Below are positions 39,484-48,869 of a stretch of 64,000 nt of DNA, piece after piece. Each line of letters opens with the position of its first letter. Positions within the stretch are counted from its first letter, which is position 1. The translations under genes and the position numbers were made by a program. This DNA comes from Polynucleobacter sp. UK-FUSCHL-C3 (GTDB taxonomy: Bacteria; Pseudomonadota; Gammaproteobacteria; Burkholderiales; Burkholderiaceae), in the NCBI RefSeq assembly GCF_040409815.1, contig NZ_CP099959.1, forward strand, positions 248,001 to 312,000, read 5' to 3'. Under the pieces are notes generated by a model, which made no database searches, was not told where the DNA came from, and worked only from the letters and a program-made list of their open reading frames with translations.

Positions 39484-41370
39484 ATGTGCGGAATCGCCGG
39501 CTTAATTAATTTTGACGGAGCCCCCGTCTCTCCAGTCGTTCTGAAAATGATGACGGACGCCATCTCTCATCGTGGCCCGGACGGTGAGGGTCAATGGATC
39601 GATCGAAACATTGGTTTAGGTCATCGTCGTTTGGCAATTATTGACCTTAGTCCCGCAGGCCATCAGCCAATGATTTCATGGGATCAGCGTTACGTCATCA
39701 CTTATAACGGAGAAATTTATAATTATCGGGAGCTTAAAGCTGATCTCGAGTCTGAGGGTTTCCGATTTCGCTCGCAAAGTGATACTGAAGTACTGCTATA
39801 TGCTCTCATAGCCTGGGGTCCAAAAGCGCTCGATAAGCTGAATGGAATGTTCGCATTTGCCTTGTGGGATAAACAAGAGCAAAAGCTTTTATTGGCCCGT
39901 GACCGCTATGGTATCAAGCCACTTTACTACGCGCTTACCAGTAATACTCTAGTCTTTGGATCCGAACAAAAAGCCATCCTCGCGCAACCAGGGTTTACTC
40001 GAAAATTAGATAAAGACGCTTTATTGGAATACTTCACATTCCAGAATATCTTTACTGATAAAACGCTTATTCAAGGCGTGAAGATGTGTCCAGCTGGATA
40101 CTATGGCATCCTTGATTTGTCTAAACCAAATAAAGGTTTACAACTGACCCAATACTGGGACTTTAATTTTCGCGAACCTACCGGCAAAATCGACAAGCGA
40201 GCCTATCATGAAGAGCTAGATCGACTTTTTCGTCAAGCGGTAAATCGCCAACTCGTGACGGATGTAGAGTTGGGGAGCTACTTAAGCGGAGGAATGGATT
40301 CAGGCTCTATTACTGCCATAGCAGCGCAGTCAATCCCCTTCATGAAGACATTTACTTGTGGATTCGACCTTACCTCGGCTTCTGGGCTGGAATTGGGCTT
40401 TGACGAACGCCGGAAGGCTGAGTATATGTCGTACTGTTTTAAGACCGAACACTATGAAATTGTGTTGAAGTCGGGTGATATGGAGCGTGTTTTACCTAAA
40501 TTAGCCTGGCATCTGGAAGAGCCGCGTGTAGGCCAGAGTTATCCGAACTATTATGCCGCTAAACTCGCCTCTAAGTTTGTCAAAGTGGTATTGTCTGGCG
40601 CTGGTGGTGATGAATTATTTGGGGGATACCCTTGGCGCTACTATCGCGCTGTTGTTAATGATGACTTTGAGCATTACGTAGATAAGTACTATCAGTTCTG
40701 GCAACGTTTACTCCCCAACAGCGAGATCAAGCAAGTGTTTTCGCCCATCTGGAAGGATGTAGAACACCTCTGGACTCGAGACATCTTTAGAGATGTATTC
40801 CGACATCATGCGGATCAGCTTAATACTCCAGAGGACTACATTAATCATTCTCTATATTTCGAAGCTAAGACGTTCTTGCACGGGCTGCTCGTCGTAGAGG
40901 ACAAGCTGAGTATGGCGCATGGTCTAGAGAGTCGGGTGCCATTTCTGGACAACGACTTAGTTGATTTTGCCATGCGCTGCCCTGTTTCACTGAAGCTCAA
41001 TAATCTAGTCGAGGTGGTTCGCATGAATGAGAATGAGTCTGGGGGAAAAGGAGCAAAATATTTCTCTCGAACCCGCGATGGTAAACAAATTTTGCGCGAT
41101 GTAATGAATCTAAATATTCCCAGCGATATAGTAATAGCAGAAAAACAGGGCTTTTCGGGGCCTGATGCAAGCTGGTTCAAGGGCGAGAGCATCGACTTTG
41201 TGCGCCGCACCTTGCTAAGTGACAATGCGCTTATCTACGAAGTTTTAGATCGACAAGTTGTTGAGCAGCTTATTGAACAACATCTGAGCGGCGTACAAAA
41301 CCGACGACTTTTAATCTGGTCTCTGCTGAACGTAGAAAATTATCTAGCCCAAAATAACCTAGGATTATAA
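39484..41370 (+). CDS. AsnB-type glutamine amidotransferase (asparagine synthetase-like)
   Basis: 628 residues. An N-terminal class II glutaminase domain with Cys2 (MCGIAGLINFDG), DAISHRGPDGEGQW, YNGEIYNYRELK, and the ATP-binding synthase domain with SGGMDSGSI (PPi loop) and VVLSGAGGDELFGGYPWRY. Members in O-antigen loci (e.g. WbpS, WbmE) are thought to convert uronic acids to uronamides rather than make asparagine. Context, next to uronic-acid genes and SDRs, favours that role. Confidence 0.88.
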   Translation: MCGIAGLINFDGAPVSPVVLKMMTDAISHRGPDGEGQWIDRNIGLGHRRLAIIDLSPAGHQPMISWDQRYVITYNGEIYNYRELKADLESEGFRFRSQSDTEVLLYALIAWGPKALDKLNGMFAFALWDKQEQKLLLARDRYGIKPLYYALTSNTLVFGSEQKAILAQPGFTRKLDKDALLEYFTFQNIFTDKTLIQGVKMCPAGYYGILDLSKPNKGLQLTQYWDFNFREPTGKIDKRAYHEELDRLFRQAVNRQLVTDVELGSYLSGGMDSGSITAIAAQSIPFMKTFTCGFDLTSASGLELGFDERRKAEYMSYCFKTEHYEIVLKSGDMERVLPKLAWHLEEPRVGQSYPNYYAAKLASKFVKVVLSGAGGDELFGGYPWRYYRAVVNDDFEHYVDKYYQFWQRLLPNSEIKQVFSPIWKDVEHLWTRDIFRDVFRHHADQLNTPEDYINHSLYFEAKTFLHGLLVVEDKLSMAHGLESRVPFLDNDLVDFAMRCPVSLKLNNLVEVVRMNENESGGKGAKYFSRTRDGKQILRDVMNLNIPSDIVIAEKQGFSGPDASWFKGESIDFVRRTLLSDNALIYEVLDRQVVEQLIEQHLSGVQNRRLLIWSLLNVENYLAQNNLGL

Positions 41371-41373
41371 AAA

Positions 41374-42213
41374 ATGCTTTATCAATTGATTAAAGAAGAG
41401 GGGCAGTTTCTTCCCTCTGAAGGTAGTTCGATCCACCCCTTATCCCTTGCTGACTGTCTTGAGCGGCAATTACTCATAAGCCCTGATAATAAAAAAGAGT
41501 TGATTTCATCAATAGCTGGTGATTCTCTAGAAGATAACTTAAATAGCTATGATATTAAAAATGGGTGTCCTGTGCTTTACCCTAAAGAAATTTCAAATGC
41601 ATGGTTAGACGGTAGTATACCTTTGAGTTATTCTGTAAGTCCCATGCAGCAGTATGTTTTACTCAGTCAAATCAAACAATCAAAAGAAATTAATGCTCCT
41701 TTGGACAGTGTTCCAGCACGTAAGCACCAGTTTCGCTTTAAAGATTTTTGTAAAGGATTAACTGGCTTAATACTTGATGTTGGCTCGGACAAGCCAAGCC
41801 ATTCAATGCAATTTTTGCCGTCAGATTGTGAATATTTGGGATTAGACCCGTATGCTGGAGATGGGGAATTCCGCCTAATTGGGCTAGGTGAGATATTGCC
41901 GATTAATCATTCCTCCGTAGATGCCGTACTTTTTAATACAAGCTTAGATCATATGCTTGATTATCACACCGCAATTGAAGAGGCGTACCGCGTATTGAGA
42001 CCAGGAGGTCGAATTGTAATTGCAACTTATGCATGGATTGAAGCTGCAACTTTGCTCACTGACTCTGTTCATTTTCACCACTTTCGAGAGTTTGAAATTT
42101 TTGGCGCTATGGAAAAATATTTTGAAATTGAGGACGTCCGCCGTTATGAAGATCCTAAACATGCAACACACCGCTATGGACTCTATGTCATGGGTACGCG
42201 ACGCAAGGATTAA
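41374..42213 (+). CDS. SAM-dependent methyltransferase
   Basis: 279 residues. The middle/C-terminal part has LILDVGSDKPSHSMQFLP, YLGLDPYAGDGE, LGEILPINHSSVDAVLFNTSLDHMLDYHTAIEEAYRVLRPGGRIVIATYAW, a class I methyltransferase fold. The N-terminal ~100 residues include a Trm112-like GCPVLYPKEIS, but no cysteine cluster. It starts 3 nt after the AsnB gene. Target unknown; may methylate a sugar or lipid. Confidence 0.75.
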   Translation: MLYQLIKEEGQFLPSEGSSIHPLSLADCLERQLLISPDNKKELISSIAGDSLEDNLNSYDIKNGCPVLYPKEISNAWLDGSIPLSYSVSPMQQYVLLSQIKQSKEINAPLDSVPARKHQFRFKDFCKGLTGLILDVGSDKPSHSMQFLPSDCEYLGLDPYAGDGEFRLIGLGEILPINHSSVDAVLFNTSLDHMLDYHTAIEEAYRVLRPGGRIVIATYAWIEAATLLTDSVHFHHFREFEIFGAMEKYFEIEDVRRYEDPKHATHRYGLYVMGTRRKD

Positions 42214-42242
42214 GGTTAATCCGAAAATTATTGATCGTTAAA

Positions 42243-43118
42243 ATGAGCGACATGAAAATACTTATAACGGGAGCTAGCGGTCATCTCGGGACGCGAGCTG
42301 TTGAAGAGTTAAGCATAAAGAATGAAGTTTACGCTGTTGTGCGGAGTACTCCAAAAGCCACAAAGCGCAATGTCGTCTACCAAGCTATAGATTTTTCTAG
42401 TGATTGGTCCAGTGAAGTATTGCCCAATCAAATAGATGCAGTGATTCACCTGGCGCAGTCTCGACATTATCGAGAATTTCCACAACAAGCTCTGGAGGTC
42501 TTTGATGTCAACCTTGCATCGACCGCGAAACTGCTAGAGTATGCATCGCGAGCAGGAGCTAAGCGGTTTGTTCTTGCATCAACTGGTGGGCTCCATCGTC
42601 CATCCTCATCCGTGATCGGAGAACATTCACAAATTGATCCGCCGGACGGTCCGCTTGCGCATTATTTTAGGTGCAAGCAGGCCGCTGAATTACTAACCAC
42701 TTCATACGAGTCCTTAATGGATATCTCAATTCTTCGTCCTTTTTTCATGTATGGGCCTGGCCAACAAGCTGATAAACTGATTATGCGATTGGTAGAATCT
42801 ATTCGCAAGGACCAGCCCATCAAGCTTACGGGCAGCGACGGCTTGATAATTAACCCTATATTCGTGGATGATGTCGTGAATCTGTTAATAGCCATTCTAG
42901 ATGCACCGGGAAGCCGAACTGTTATAACGGCCGGCCCCGATATCGTATCAATACGCACAATTGCTGAGGTGATTGGAGCACAATTAGGTCGCTCACCGAT
43001 TTTTGAGAAAATAGACGGTGATGAAGGCAGGTTGATTGCAGATCATCGAGCAGTGGAGGCTCTGCTTGGCCGCGGGCTTACCGGGTTTGCAGAAGGAATT
43101 TCTCAATTACTCCAATGA
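42243..43118 (+). CDS. NAD-dependent epimerase/dehydratase (extended SDR)
   Basis: 291 residues from ATG 42243 (an upstream TTG at 42231 is possible). ILITGASGHLGTRAVEELS at the start and IDAVIHLAQSRHYREFP. The catalytic pattern: RFVLASTGGLHRPSSS holds Ser/Thr; the usual YxxxK is YFRCKQAAE. C-terminal IGAQLGRSPIFEKIDGDEGRLIADHRAVEALLG resembles other SDRs of sugar loci. Next gene overlaps by 4 nt. Confidence 0.8.
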   Translation: MSDMKILITGASGHLGTRAVEELSIKNEVYAVVRSTPKATKRNVVYQAIDFSSDWSSEVLPNQIDAVIHLAQSRHYREFPQQALEVFDVNLASTAKLLEYASRAGAKRFVLASTGGLHRPSSSVIGEHSQIDPPDGPLAHYFRCKQAAELLTTSYESLMDISILRPFFMYGPGQQADKLIMRLVESIRKDQPIKLTGSDGLIINPIFVDDVVNLLIAILDAPGSRTVITAGPDIVSIRTIAEVIGAQLGRSPIFEKIDGDEGRLIADHRAVEALLGRGLTGFAEGISQLLQ

Positions 43119-43906
43119 CAACCGAAGCGAGTCGATTTTATTTTACACGCGACAACTACTTAGCTTTGCTAAAAAAGCTTAGGGAGTCTGGTTACCAGTT
43201 TTCCACATTTTCTAAAGAGATGGATGCATCTCCCAAGAATGCATTCGGTCAACGGTGTCTTCTGCGTCACGACATCGATATCAGCATGGACTATGCATTG
43301 GATATGGCAATATTAGAGCGAGAGATCGGTGTGTGCTCTACGTATTTTCTTATGCTGCGCTCACCCATGTATAACTTGATGAGTCGCCACTCAACGACAG
43401 TGCTGAGGCGTCTGATCGATCTTGGCCATGATATTGGGTTGCACTTTGATGCAGGATGCTTGCGTCGACAGGGTGTGACTCTTGAAAATGACATTCGTTT
43501 TGAGTTAGATATTTTATCTAGTCTTCTAGGTCAGCATGTGAAAGCATTTTCATTTCATCAGCCGAACGAAAAGGAAATTTCCTCTCGAGTTGAAATTCCG
43601 GGGGTTATCAACACATACCATCCAGACCAGCTTGTAGGATACAAATACATTTCTGATTCTAATCGCGTTTGGCGGGAAATGAATCCATTCGAGATCGCAG
43701 CGCATGGATTTGACCGACTACACATACTTATTCATCCAATATGGTGGATGTGTGAGGAAGCTCAAACTATGGATTGTTGGGATAGGGCCATTGAGCGCAA
43801 TTTTCACTCTTCCCAACAACAGCTGCTGGAAACAGAACGCGCATACGGATCGACTCGGAGTATAAACATTTCGAAAGGATTGGTCGACGAGGATTCTTCA
43901 AGGTGA
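43115..43906 (+). CDS. Polysaccharide deacetylase-like protein
   Basis: 263 residues. CLLRHDIDISMDYALDMAILERE (the Asp-His metal motif of NodB-type deacetylases), HSTTVLRRLIDLGHDIGLHFDAGC, and RLHILIHPIWWM near the end. Such enzymes take acyl groups from N-acetyl sugars. Not exported, since no signal sequence is present, so it probably acts on a nucleotide sugar or a small intermediate. The overlap with the SDR before it links the two. Confidence 0.75.
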   Translation: MTTEASRFYFTRDNYLALLKKLRESGYQFSTFSKEMDASPKNAFGQRCLLRHDIDISMDYALDMAILEREIGVCSTYFLMLRSPMYNLMSRHSTTVLRRLIDLGHDIGLHFDAGCLRRQGVTLENDIRFELDILSSLLGQHVKAFSFHQPNEKEISSRVEIPGVINTYHPDQLVGYKYISDSNRVWREMNPFEIAAHGFDRLHILIHPIWWMCEEAQTMDCWDRAIERNFHSSQQQLLETERAYGSTRSINISKGLVDEDSSR

Positions 43907-44000
43907 TATCTAAGTCTAAAGTTATCAGATTATTTAGCGCTTATATCCTCATGTACGCCGGGATTGTAATAAAACAATTGCATACTAGCCAGGCCGAGTC

Positions 44001-44516
44001 ATGATTCAGTTAATAAACTTGCGACCCGCCCTCGATTCAGATTCAGATGTTTTGTTCGAGTGGATTAACAATCGTGACTTAGTAGTTTTTAATGCGCCAT
44101 TTCGTACAATTTCTAGTGCTGAGCACGATGCATGGTTTGCTCGCATTCGAACTGAAGAAAGCGCTACTTTTTTCATTATTGAGGATGTGAAAACTGGCAT
44201 TGCGATAGGCTCGTGTCAACTTCTCAATATCCATCCCACTCATCGCTCCGCTGAGCTTCAAATACGCATTGGCGCAATCGACTTTCAGAATCTTGGCGCT
44301 GGCAGTGAAGCGGTAGGTAAGTTAACTGATTACGGATTTAAGGTGCTGAACTTACGTCGAATCTCACTTCATGTTTTTGCAACAAATACACGGGCAATTA
44401 GAACCTATGAAAAGAATGGTTATATTCACGAAGGTCGACTTAGGCAGGCAATACGAATCAATGAATGCTGGGTAGATGTGATTTGTATGGCAAAAATACG
44501 AGGGGTTGATGACTAG
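44001..44516 (+). CDS. GNAT-family N-acetyltransferase (RimJ/RimL-like)
   Basis: 171 residues. INLRPALDSDSDVLFEWINNRDLVVFNAPFRTISSAEHDAWF is typical of RimL/PseH-like proteins. GAIDFQNLGAGSEAVGKLTDYGF is the acetyl-CoA loop and AIRTYEKNGYIHEGRLRQAIRI the C-terminal signature. It follows a deacetylase, so a change of acyl group on an amino sugar is plausible (inference). Stop overlaps WbqC start. Confidence 0.82.
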   Translation: MIQLINLRPALDSDSDVLFEWINNRDLVVFNAPFRTISSAEHDAWFARIRTEESATFFIIEDVKTGIAIGSCQLLNIHPTHRSAELQIRIGAIDFQNLGAGSEAVGKLTDYGFKVLNLRRISLHVFATNTRAIRTYEKNGYIHEGRLRQAIRINECWVDVICMAKIRGVDD

Positions 44517-45219
44517 GATTATTGCCATTCACCAGCCCAACTTTTTTCCTTGGTTGGGCTATTTCGACAAGATTCGTCGTGCCGATATTTTTATATTTCT
44601 AGATGATTCTCAGTACCAGAAAACGGGGGGTAACTGGTCTAATCGAGTCAAATTGCTCATTAATAATGAGGCGCGATGGCTAACGGCACCAGTTGAGCGT
44701 AGTTTCAATGGCATGCGAAATATCAACGAGATGGTTTTCTCCTCCAGAGAGGAGTGGCGCAGCAAGACACTCAAGACTTTACTCTTTGCATATAGGGGGG
44801 CACCGTTTTTTGATGAGACATATTCAATTATTGAGCCGCTAGTTAAAAACCCTCAAGATAATGTTGCCGAATACAATATTTATGCAATTAAGGCTCTTGT
44901 GAGCGCATTGGGTTATTCGACAAATTCATTAATTTGTAGCTCTGATTTGCCAACATCTTCATTTGCTACCGAGAGGCTAGTTGAGCTAATAAGGCATGTT
45001 TCTGGAACAGGCTACCTTTGCGGTGGTGGTGCTAGCAATTATCAAGAGGATGAGATTTTTGAAAGGGTTGGAATAAAATTAACATATCAAAACTTTTTAC
45101 ATCCAACCTATTCACAATTTGGAAATAAAGAATTTTTTGCTGGTCTTTCAATAGTGGATGCGCTGATGAATCTTGGGTTTAACGGGGTGCAACAATTGTT
45201 GCAAAATAATGGTGAATAA
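44509..45219 (+). CDS. WbqC-family protein
   Basis: 236 residues. The start TRIIAIHQPNFFPWLGYFDKIRRADIFIFLDDSQYQKTGGNWSNRVKLL is the WbqC family signature (IHQP...FPWLGYFDK). The family is common in O-antigen loci and its activity is not known to me with certainty. ATG at 44509 chosen over the TTG three bases upstream. ATG of the next gene lies inside its last codons. Confidence 0.88.
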   Translation: MTRIIAIHQPNFFPWLGYFDKIRRADIFIFLDDSQYQKTGGNWSNRVKLLINNEARWLTAPVERSFNGMRNINEMVFSSREEWRSKTLKTLLFAYRGAPFFDETYSIIEPLVKNPQDNVAEYNIYAIKALVSALGYSTNSLICSSDLPTSSFATERLVELIRHVSGTGYLCGGGASNYQEDEIFERVGIKLTYQNFLHPTYSQFGNKEFFAGLSIVDALMNLGFNGVQQLLQNNGE

Positions 45220-46510
45220 AATTACAAATAAGCTTAACGCTTTTATCACTGGAAGCGCTTCGTTACAAAGTTTGCTTAGATGGATTCTCTCGTATATATT
45301 GGCACCAATATTGAGATTGACTGGCTGGGGGAACCAAAACCGTAAAAGCGTTCTTTATGTTGGACAGGCTTATTACAATAATTGGTATCTATCACGAGCT
45401 CTTCGGAAACTGGATTGGACTGCCGATCTGCTGAATTGGGACCTTAACCAAGGGTCTCAGATTTATTATCATGGTGAAGATTTTCGTATTGAGTATAAAT
45501 CTCATAATGATGTTTTGAATTTCTTTAAATTCTATTTAAAATCCTTATCAAAATATGATGTGTTCCATTTTGCAAATAAAGGTGGCTTGCAATTTGGGCA
45601 GCCCATGAGTAGTGCTATCAAAAAAATTCTAAATGAAGAAGGATTTGAAATCAGATTTTTGAAGGCCCTGGGCAAAAAAATTGTTTATTCAAATAATGGA
45701 TGTTTAGATGGTGTTTCTCAGACAGCCTTTAGTCAGTGGGGGTCTGAATCAGTGTGCTCAATTTGTCGATGGCAGAATGAGCCAGCCGTGTGTAGTGACG
45801 AACGAAATCTGGCTTGGGGCAAGTTCCGTAACGAGGTAGCTGATTATCAATGCTTATTAGGTGGCAATAGAGTTGACTACAACGATGATCCGCGGGTTCA
45901 TGAGGTGCCTGAATTTTATTGTTTAGACAAAGAATTTTGGCATCCAAATATTGAAATTCCGGAAAAATATCGCCTACCAGCTTTGCCCTTCGATAGGGTG
46001 CGTCTTTATCATGCAGTTGGACATCGTGCTGAGCGTACGAGTAGCGATGGTGTGAATATTAAGTCATCCCATATTTACTTGCCCCTTATAAATCAATTGC
46101 GTAACGAAGGTCACCATTTGGATTTAATTGAGCCTAGCGGCATTCCGAATCGTGAAGTTGTATTTCTTCAGGCGCAGGCTGATATCTTTTTGGACATGTT
46201 GACCTATGGCTGGTTCGGCGCTAATGCACGTGAAGCGATGATGCTGGGTAAACCGGTAATCTGTTTTTTACGCCCTGAATGGCTAGAAAGTGCTCGCAAA
46301 GAAATACCAAATTATATTGATGAGTTGCCAGTCGTTAGTGCCACGCCGCAAACTGTTAAAGCCGTTCTGCTGGACCTAATTATGAATAAGGAAAAGCGTT
46401 TAAAAATTGGTCGTGATAGTAGGCTGTTTGCTGAAAAGTGGCATTCAGCTGAGGCTGGCGCACGTCGCTTCGATCGAATTTATAGTGAATTGTTGGGTTT
46501 AAATTCGTGA
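45209..46510 (+). CDS. GT-B glycosyltransferase
   Basis: 433 residues from ATG 45209, which overlaps the WbqC gene end (an earlier start 45173 lies inside it). A hydrophobic N-terminal segment (SLLRWILSYILAPILRLTG) may be amphipathic. The C-terminal part has YGWFGANAREAMMLGKPVICFLRPEW, a GT4-like donor site. A cluster of cysteines sits in the middle (VCSICRWQNEPAVCSDE, with one more at NNGCLDG), which could bind zinc. The specific sugar is unknown. Its stop overlaps the GTG of the first ATPase by 4 nt. Confidence 0.78.
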   Translation: MVNKITNKLNAFITGSASLQSLLRWILSYILAPILRLTGWGNQNRKSVLYVGQAYYNNWYLSRALRKLDWTADLLNWDLNQGSQIYYHGEDFRIEYKSHNDVLNFFKFYLKSLSKYDVFHFANKGGLQFGQPMSSAIKKILNEEGFEIRFLKALGKKIVYSNNGCLDGVSQTAFSQWGSESVCSICRWQNEPAVCSDERNLAWGKFRNEVADYQCLLGGNRVDYNDDPRVHEVPEFYCLDKEFWHPNIEIPEKYRLPALPFDRVRLYHAVGHRAERTSSDGVNIKSSHIYLPLINQLRNEGHHLDLIEPSGIPNREVVFLQAQADIFLDMLTYGWFGANAREAMMLGKPVICFLRPEWLESARKEIPNYIDELPVVSATPQTVKAVLLDLIMNKEKRLKIGRDSRLFAEKWHSAEAGARRFDRIYSELLGLNS

Positions 46511-47664
46511 GCACTAAATCAAATGCCCCAGTGTTAGTGAGCAAAAATGTCAGTGTGCGTTTTCCCTTGAACTCATCAGCCAGCAGGTGGAGGTTATTGT
46601 TTGGGAGGGGAATTGATAGCTGGCACGATGCTTTAACCAATGTTTCGCTTAGCGTTCCACGTGGCAAGATTATTGGGGTGATTGGCCGAAATGGCGCCGG
46701 TAAAAGTACGCTTTTGCGCACTTTGGCTGGCGTTTACCCTTTGGCAGCTGGGCGAGTGATTCGCCTAGGCCCCATCAGTGCACTTTTCGAATTGGGCGGA
46801 ATGGGTGGGCTGCTGATGACTGGGCAGCAGTATGTAATTCGATGGCTGCGCTTAAATGGCGTTCCTCGAGGCGACTGGGTAGATTTGATTGAGGAAATCA
46901 GAAACTTTTCGGAGTTGGGTGATCGCCTTGATGACCGCATTTACACCTACTCTGCTGGTATGGCTGCTCGCCTTTATTTTTCAACAGCAACAAGCATTGG
47001 GAATGAGATTTACTTAATTGATGAAGTGCTCTCGGTTGGTGATGAGCATTTTCAAGCAAAGTGCTGGAAGCGTGTTCGTGAACGCCTAGCAAAAGGTGTT
47101 TCTGGTGTCTTAGTAACGCATGACTGGTCGGCAATTATGCGCCTTTGCGAATTTACCTGCGAGCTTGAAGGTGGGCAAATCGTAGCAGAGGGGGACTCTG
47201 AGGCAGTTATCTGCGGATACCTTAAGTTGTCTGACCAATTAGATCCGAATCGTTTAGCTCGTTTCTCGGATGAGTGTCCAATATCGGTAAGCGGAATTAG
47301 CGGTAAAAATTGGGATTTTGAAGTGCCTATCGTTGTTGCCGCTGATAGTTTGGTTTTTTTTAACTATTCGATTGAAAAATTAATCCTCGGGGAAGATTGG
47401 CAAATCTTGTTCATTGGATCTGAAACTTTAGTTGCGTCATCTCGGGGAGACTACTCTGTAAAAATACAGGTGCCAAATCTTCCGTTACCTAGTGGCCAAT
47501 ATCGGCTCAATTTATTTTTGAGCGGCACAAAGCCAGAAGATGGTGGGATAAAGCAAAACTTTGATATTCGTAGTTGGACAACTGGCAATAGCATCAAGCT
47601 ACATGTTGACGGTATTAAGGAATCTGCCTTAGTGAAGCTACCTTTTATCACGGAGTTTGTATGA
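46507..47664 (+). CDS. ABC transporter ATPase 1 (Wzt-like)
   Basis: 385 residues from a GTG. ABC domain: Walker A GRNGAGKS at residues 60-67, signature YSAGMAARLYF, Walker B IYLIDEVLSVGDEHF and H-loop THDWSAIMR. A C-terminal extension (about residues 250-385) is rich in beta-strand patterns (IQVPNLPLPSGQYRLNLFLSG), similar to the carbohydrate-binding Wzt_C. All key residues are present, so it appears functional. It stands 4 nt upstream of a second ATPase, with a single permease after both. Confidence 0.9.
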   Translation: MSTKSNAPVLVSKNVSVRFPLNSSASRWRLLFGRGIDSWHDALTNVSLSVPRGKIIGVIGRNGAGKSTLLRTLAGVYPLAAGRVIRLGPISALFELGGMGGLLMTGQQYVIRWLRLNGVPRGDWVDLIEEIRNFSELGDRLDDRIYTYSAGMAARLYFSTATSIGNEIYLIDEVLSVGDEHFQAKCWKRVRERLAKGVSGVLVTHDWSAIMRLCEFTCELEGGQIVAEGDSEAVICGYLKLSDQLDPNRLARFSDECPISVSGISGKNWDFEVPIVVAADSLVFFNYSIEKLILGEDWQILFIGSETLVASSRGDYSVKIQVPNLPLPSGQYRLNLFLSGTKPEDGGIKQNFDIRSWTTGNSIKLHVDGIKESALVKLPFITEFV

Positions 47665-48869
47665 CCCAGCCTCTTGGTATTGAATTAAAAAAACTACGTA
47701 AGGTGTATCCGCGTCAACTTGGAGAGCAGATTGCGGCTGTAACTATGGCCGCTCTTGGTCGCCCAAGGGAAAGTTCGGGCGGCGGTGTAGCGTTGTCAGA
47801 TCTAACCTTGGCTATTCGTGAAGGGGAGCGCGTCGGAATCATTGGACGTAACGGTGCGGGGAAATCAACACTTTTGCAAATGCTTGCAGGTATCAGCGAG
47901 CCCACCTCTGGGCAGTTAAAAATATCTGGAAAGGTTACCGCTGTGTTGACCCTCGGCGTTGGCCTACGAGAAGATCTTTCGGGCAGGGAAAATATTTATC
48001 TCGATGGGGAAGCGCAGGGAAAGACACATGAGGAAATAGATGCCCATGTTAGTGCTATCGTTGAATTTGCAGAACTCGGTAAGTTTATTGATTTGCCATT
48101 ACGCACATATTCGACTGGAATGAAGGCCCGACTAGCTTTTTCGATAATTACCCAGATCGATCCAGAAATATTGATTATTGATGAAGCGCTATCAGTCGGT
48201 GATGCAGCATTTTCTATAAAGGCTGGAAAACGAATTTCACAACTCTGTGGGCAGGGTGCTATTGTGCTGGTTGTCTCGCATAGCATGCAGAGCATTAGGG
48301 ATCTTTGTAATCGTTGCTTATGGCTTGATGCGGGAAATTTATTAATGGACGGATCGCCCCAGGTGGTAACTGAAGCGTATGTAGAATCCGTTCGAAAAAC
48401 TGATGAAGGTGATCACTTGACCCGTTTTCGCGAGCTAGTAGGGGCCCAATCATTTATCCCTGAATATGGGCTTGACGAAATTAACCTATCATCAGATAGT
48501 CAGCGGTTTAGCCAGTTTTTGAGTGGTAAGCCGCTTCAGATTGATTGTAAGTTGAATATGCCTGATTCGAAACCACTAGGGCAATTTATTCTTCGTTGTA
48601 TTCGACTTGACGGCGCATTAATTAGCGAGGAAAAAATTCTTCTAGATCAAAGGCCGCAAAAATTAAATCTAAGAGTCATCTACCCCCGCTTTAACTTAGC
48701 GCCGGGACTCTACAGGCTTCAGTTGGAGTGGGTTGGACCTCAGGGCGAAAAGCGTGCTGAATGTAGCGCCATAATTGAAGTTGTTGCTAATGACGTCCCA
48801 ACTGGCGGTCGACCCATTCTGCTTGATGTCGGAAACATTCAAAGCATTGAGGTCAAAAAGGAAATCTAA
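47661..48869 (+). CDS. wzt: ABC transporter ATPase 2 (Wzt-like)
   Basis: 402 residues. Walker A GRNGAGKS at 62-69, signature YSTGMKARLAF, Walker B ILIIDEALSVGDAAF, H-loop SHSMQSIRD. C-terminal region of about 155 residues, again beta-rich with FNLAPGLYRLQLEWVGPQGEKRAECS, as in Wzt_C that binds the end of an O-polysaccharide. Clearly distinct from ATPase 1 in sequence. Coupled to both neighbours by 4-nt and 1-nt overlaps. Confidence 0.92.
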   Translation: MTQPLGIELKKLRKVYPRQLGEQIAAVTMAALGRPRESSGGGVALSDLTLAIREGERVGIIGRNGAGKSTLLQMLAGISEPTSGQLKISGKVTAVLTLGVGLREDLSGRENIYLDGEAQGKTHEEIDAHVSAIVEFAELGKFIDLPLRTYSTGMKARLAFSIITQIDPEILIIDEALSVGDAAFSIKAGKRISQLCGQGAIVLVVSHSMQSIRDLCNRCLWLDAGNLLMDGSPQVVTEAYVESVRKTDEGDHLTRFRELVGAQSFIPEYGLDEINLSSDSQRFSQFLSGKPLQIDCKLNMPDSKPLGQFILRCIRLDGALISEEKILLDQRPQKLNLRVIYPRFNLAPGLYRLQLEWVGPQGEKRAECSAIIEVVANDVPTGGRPILLDVGNIQSIEVKKEI

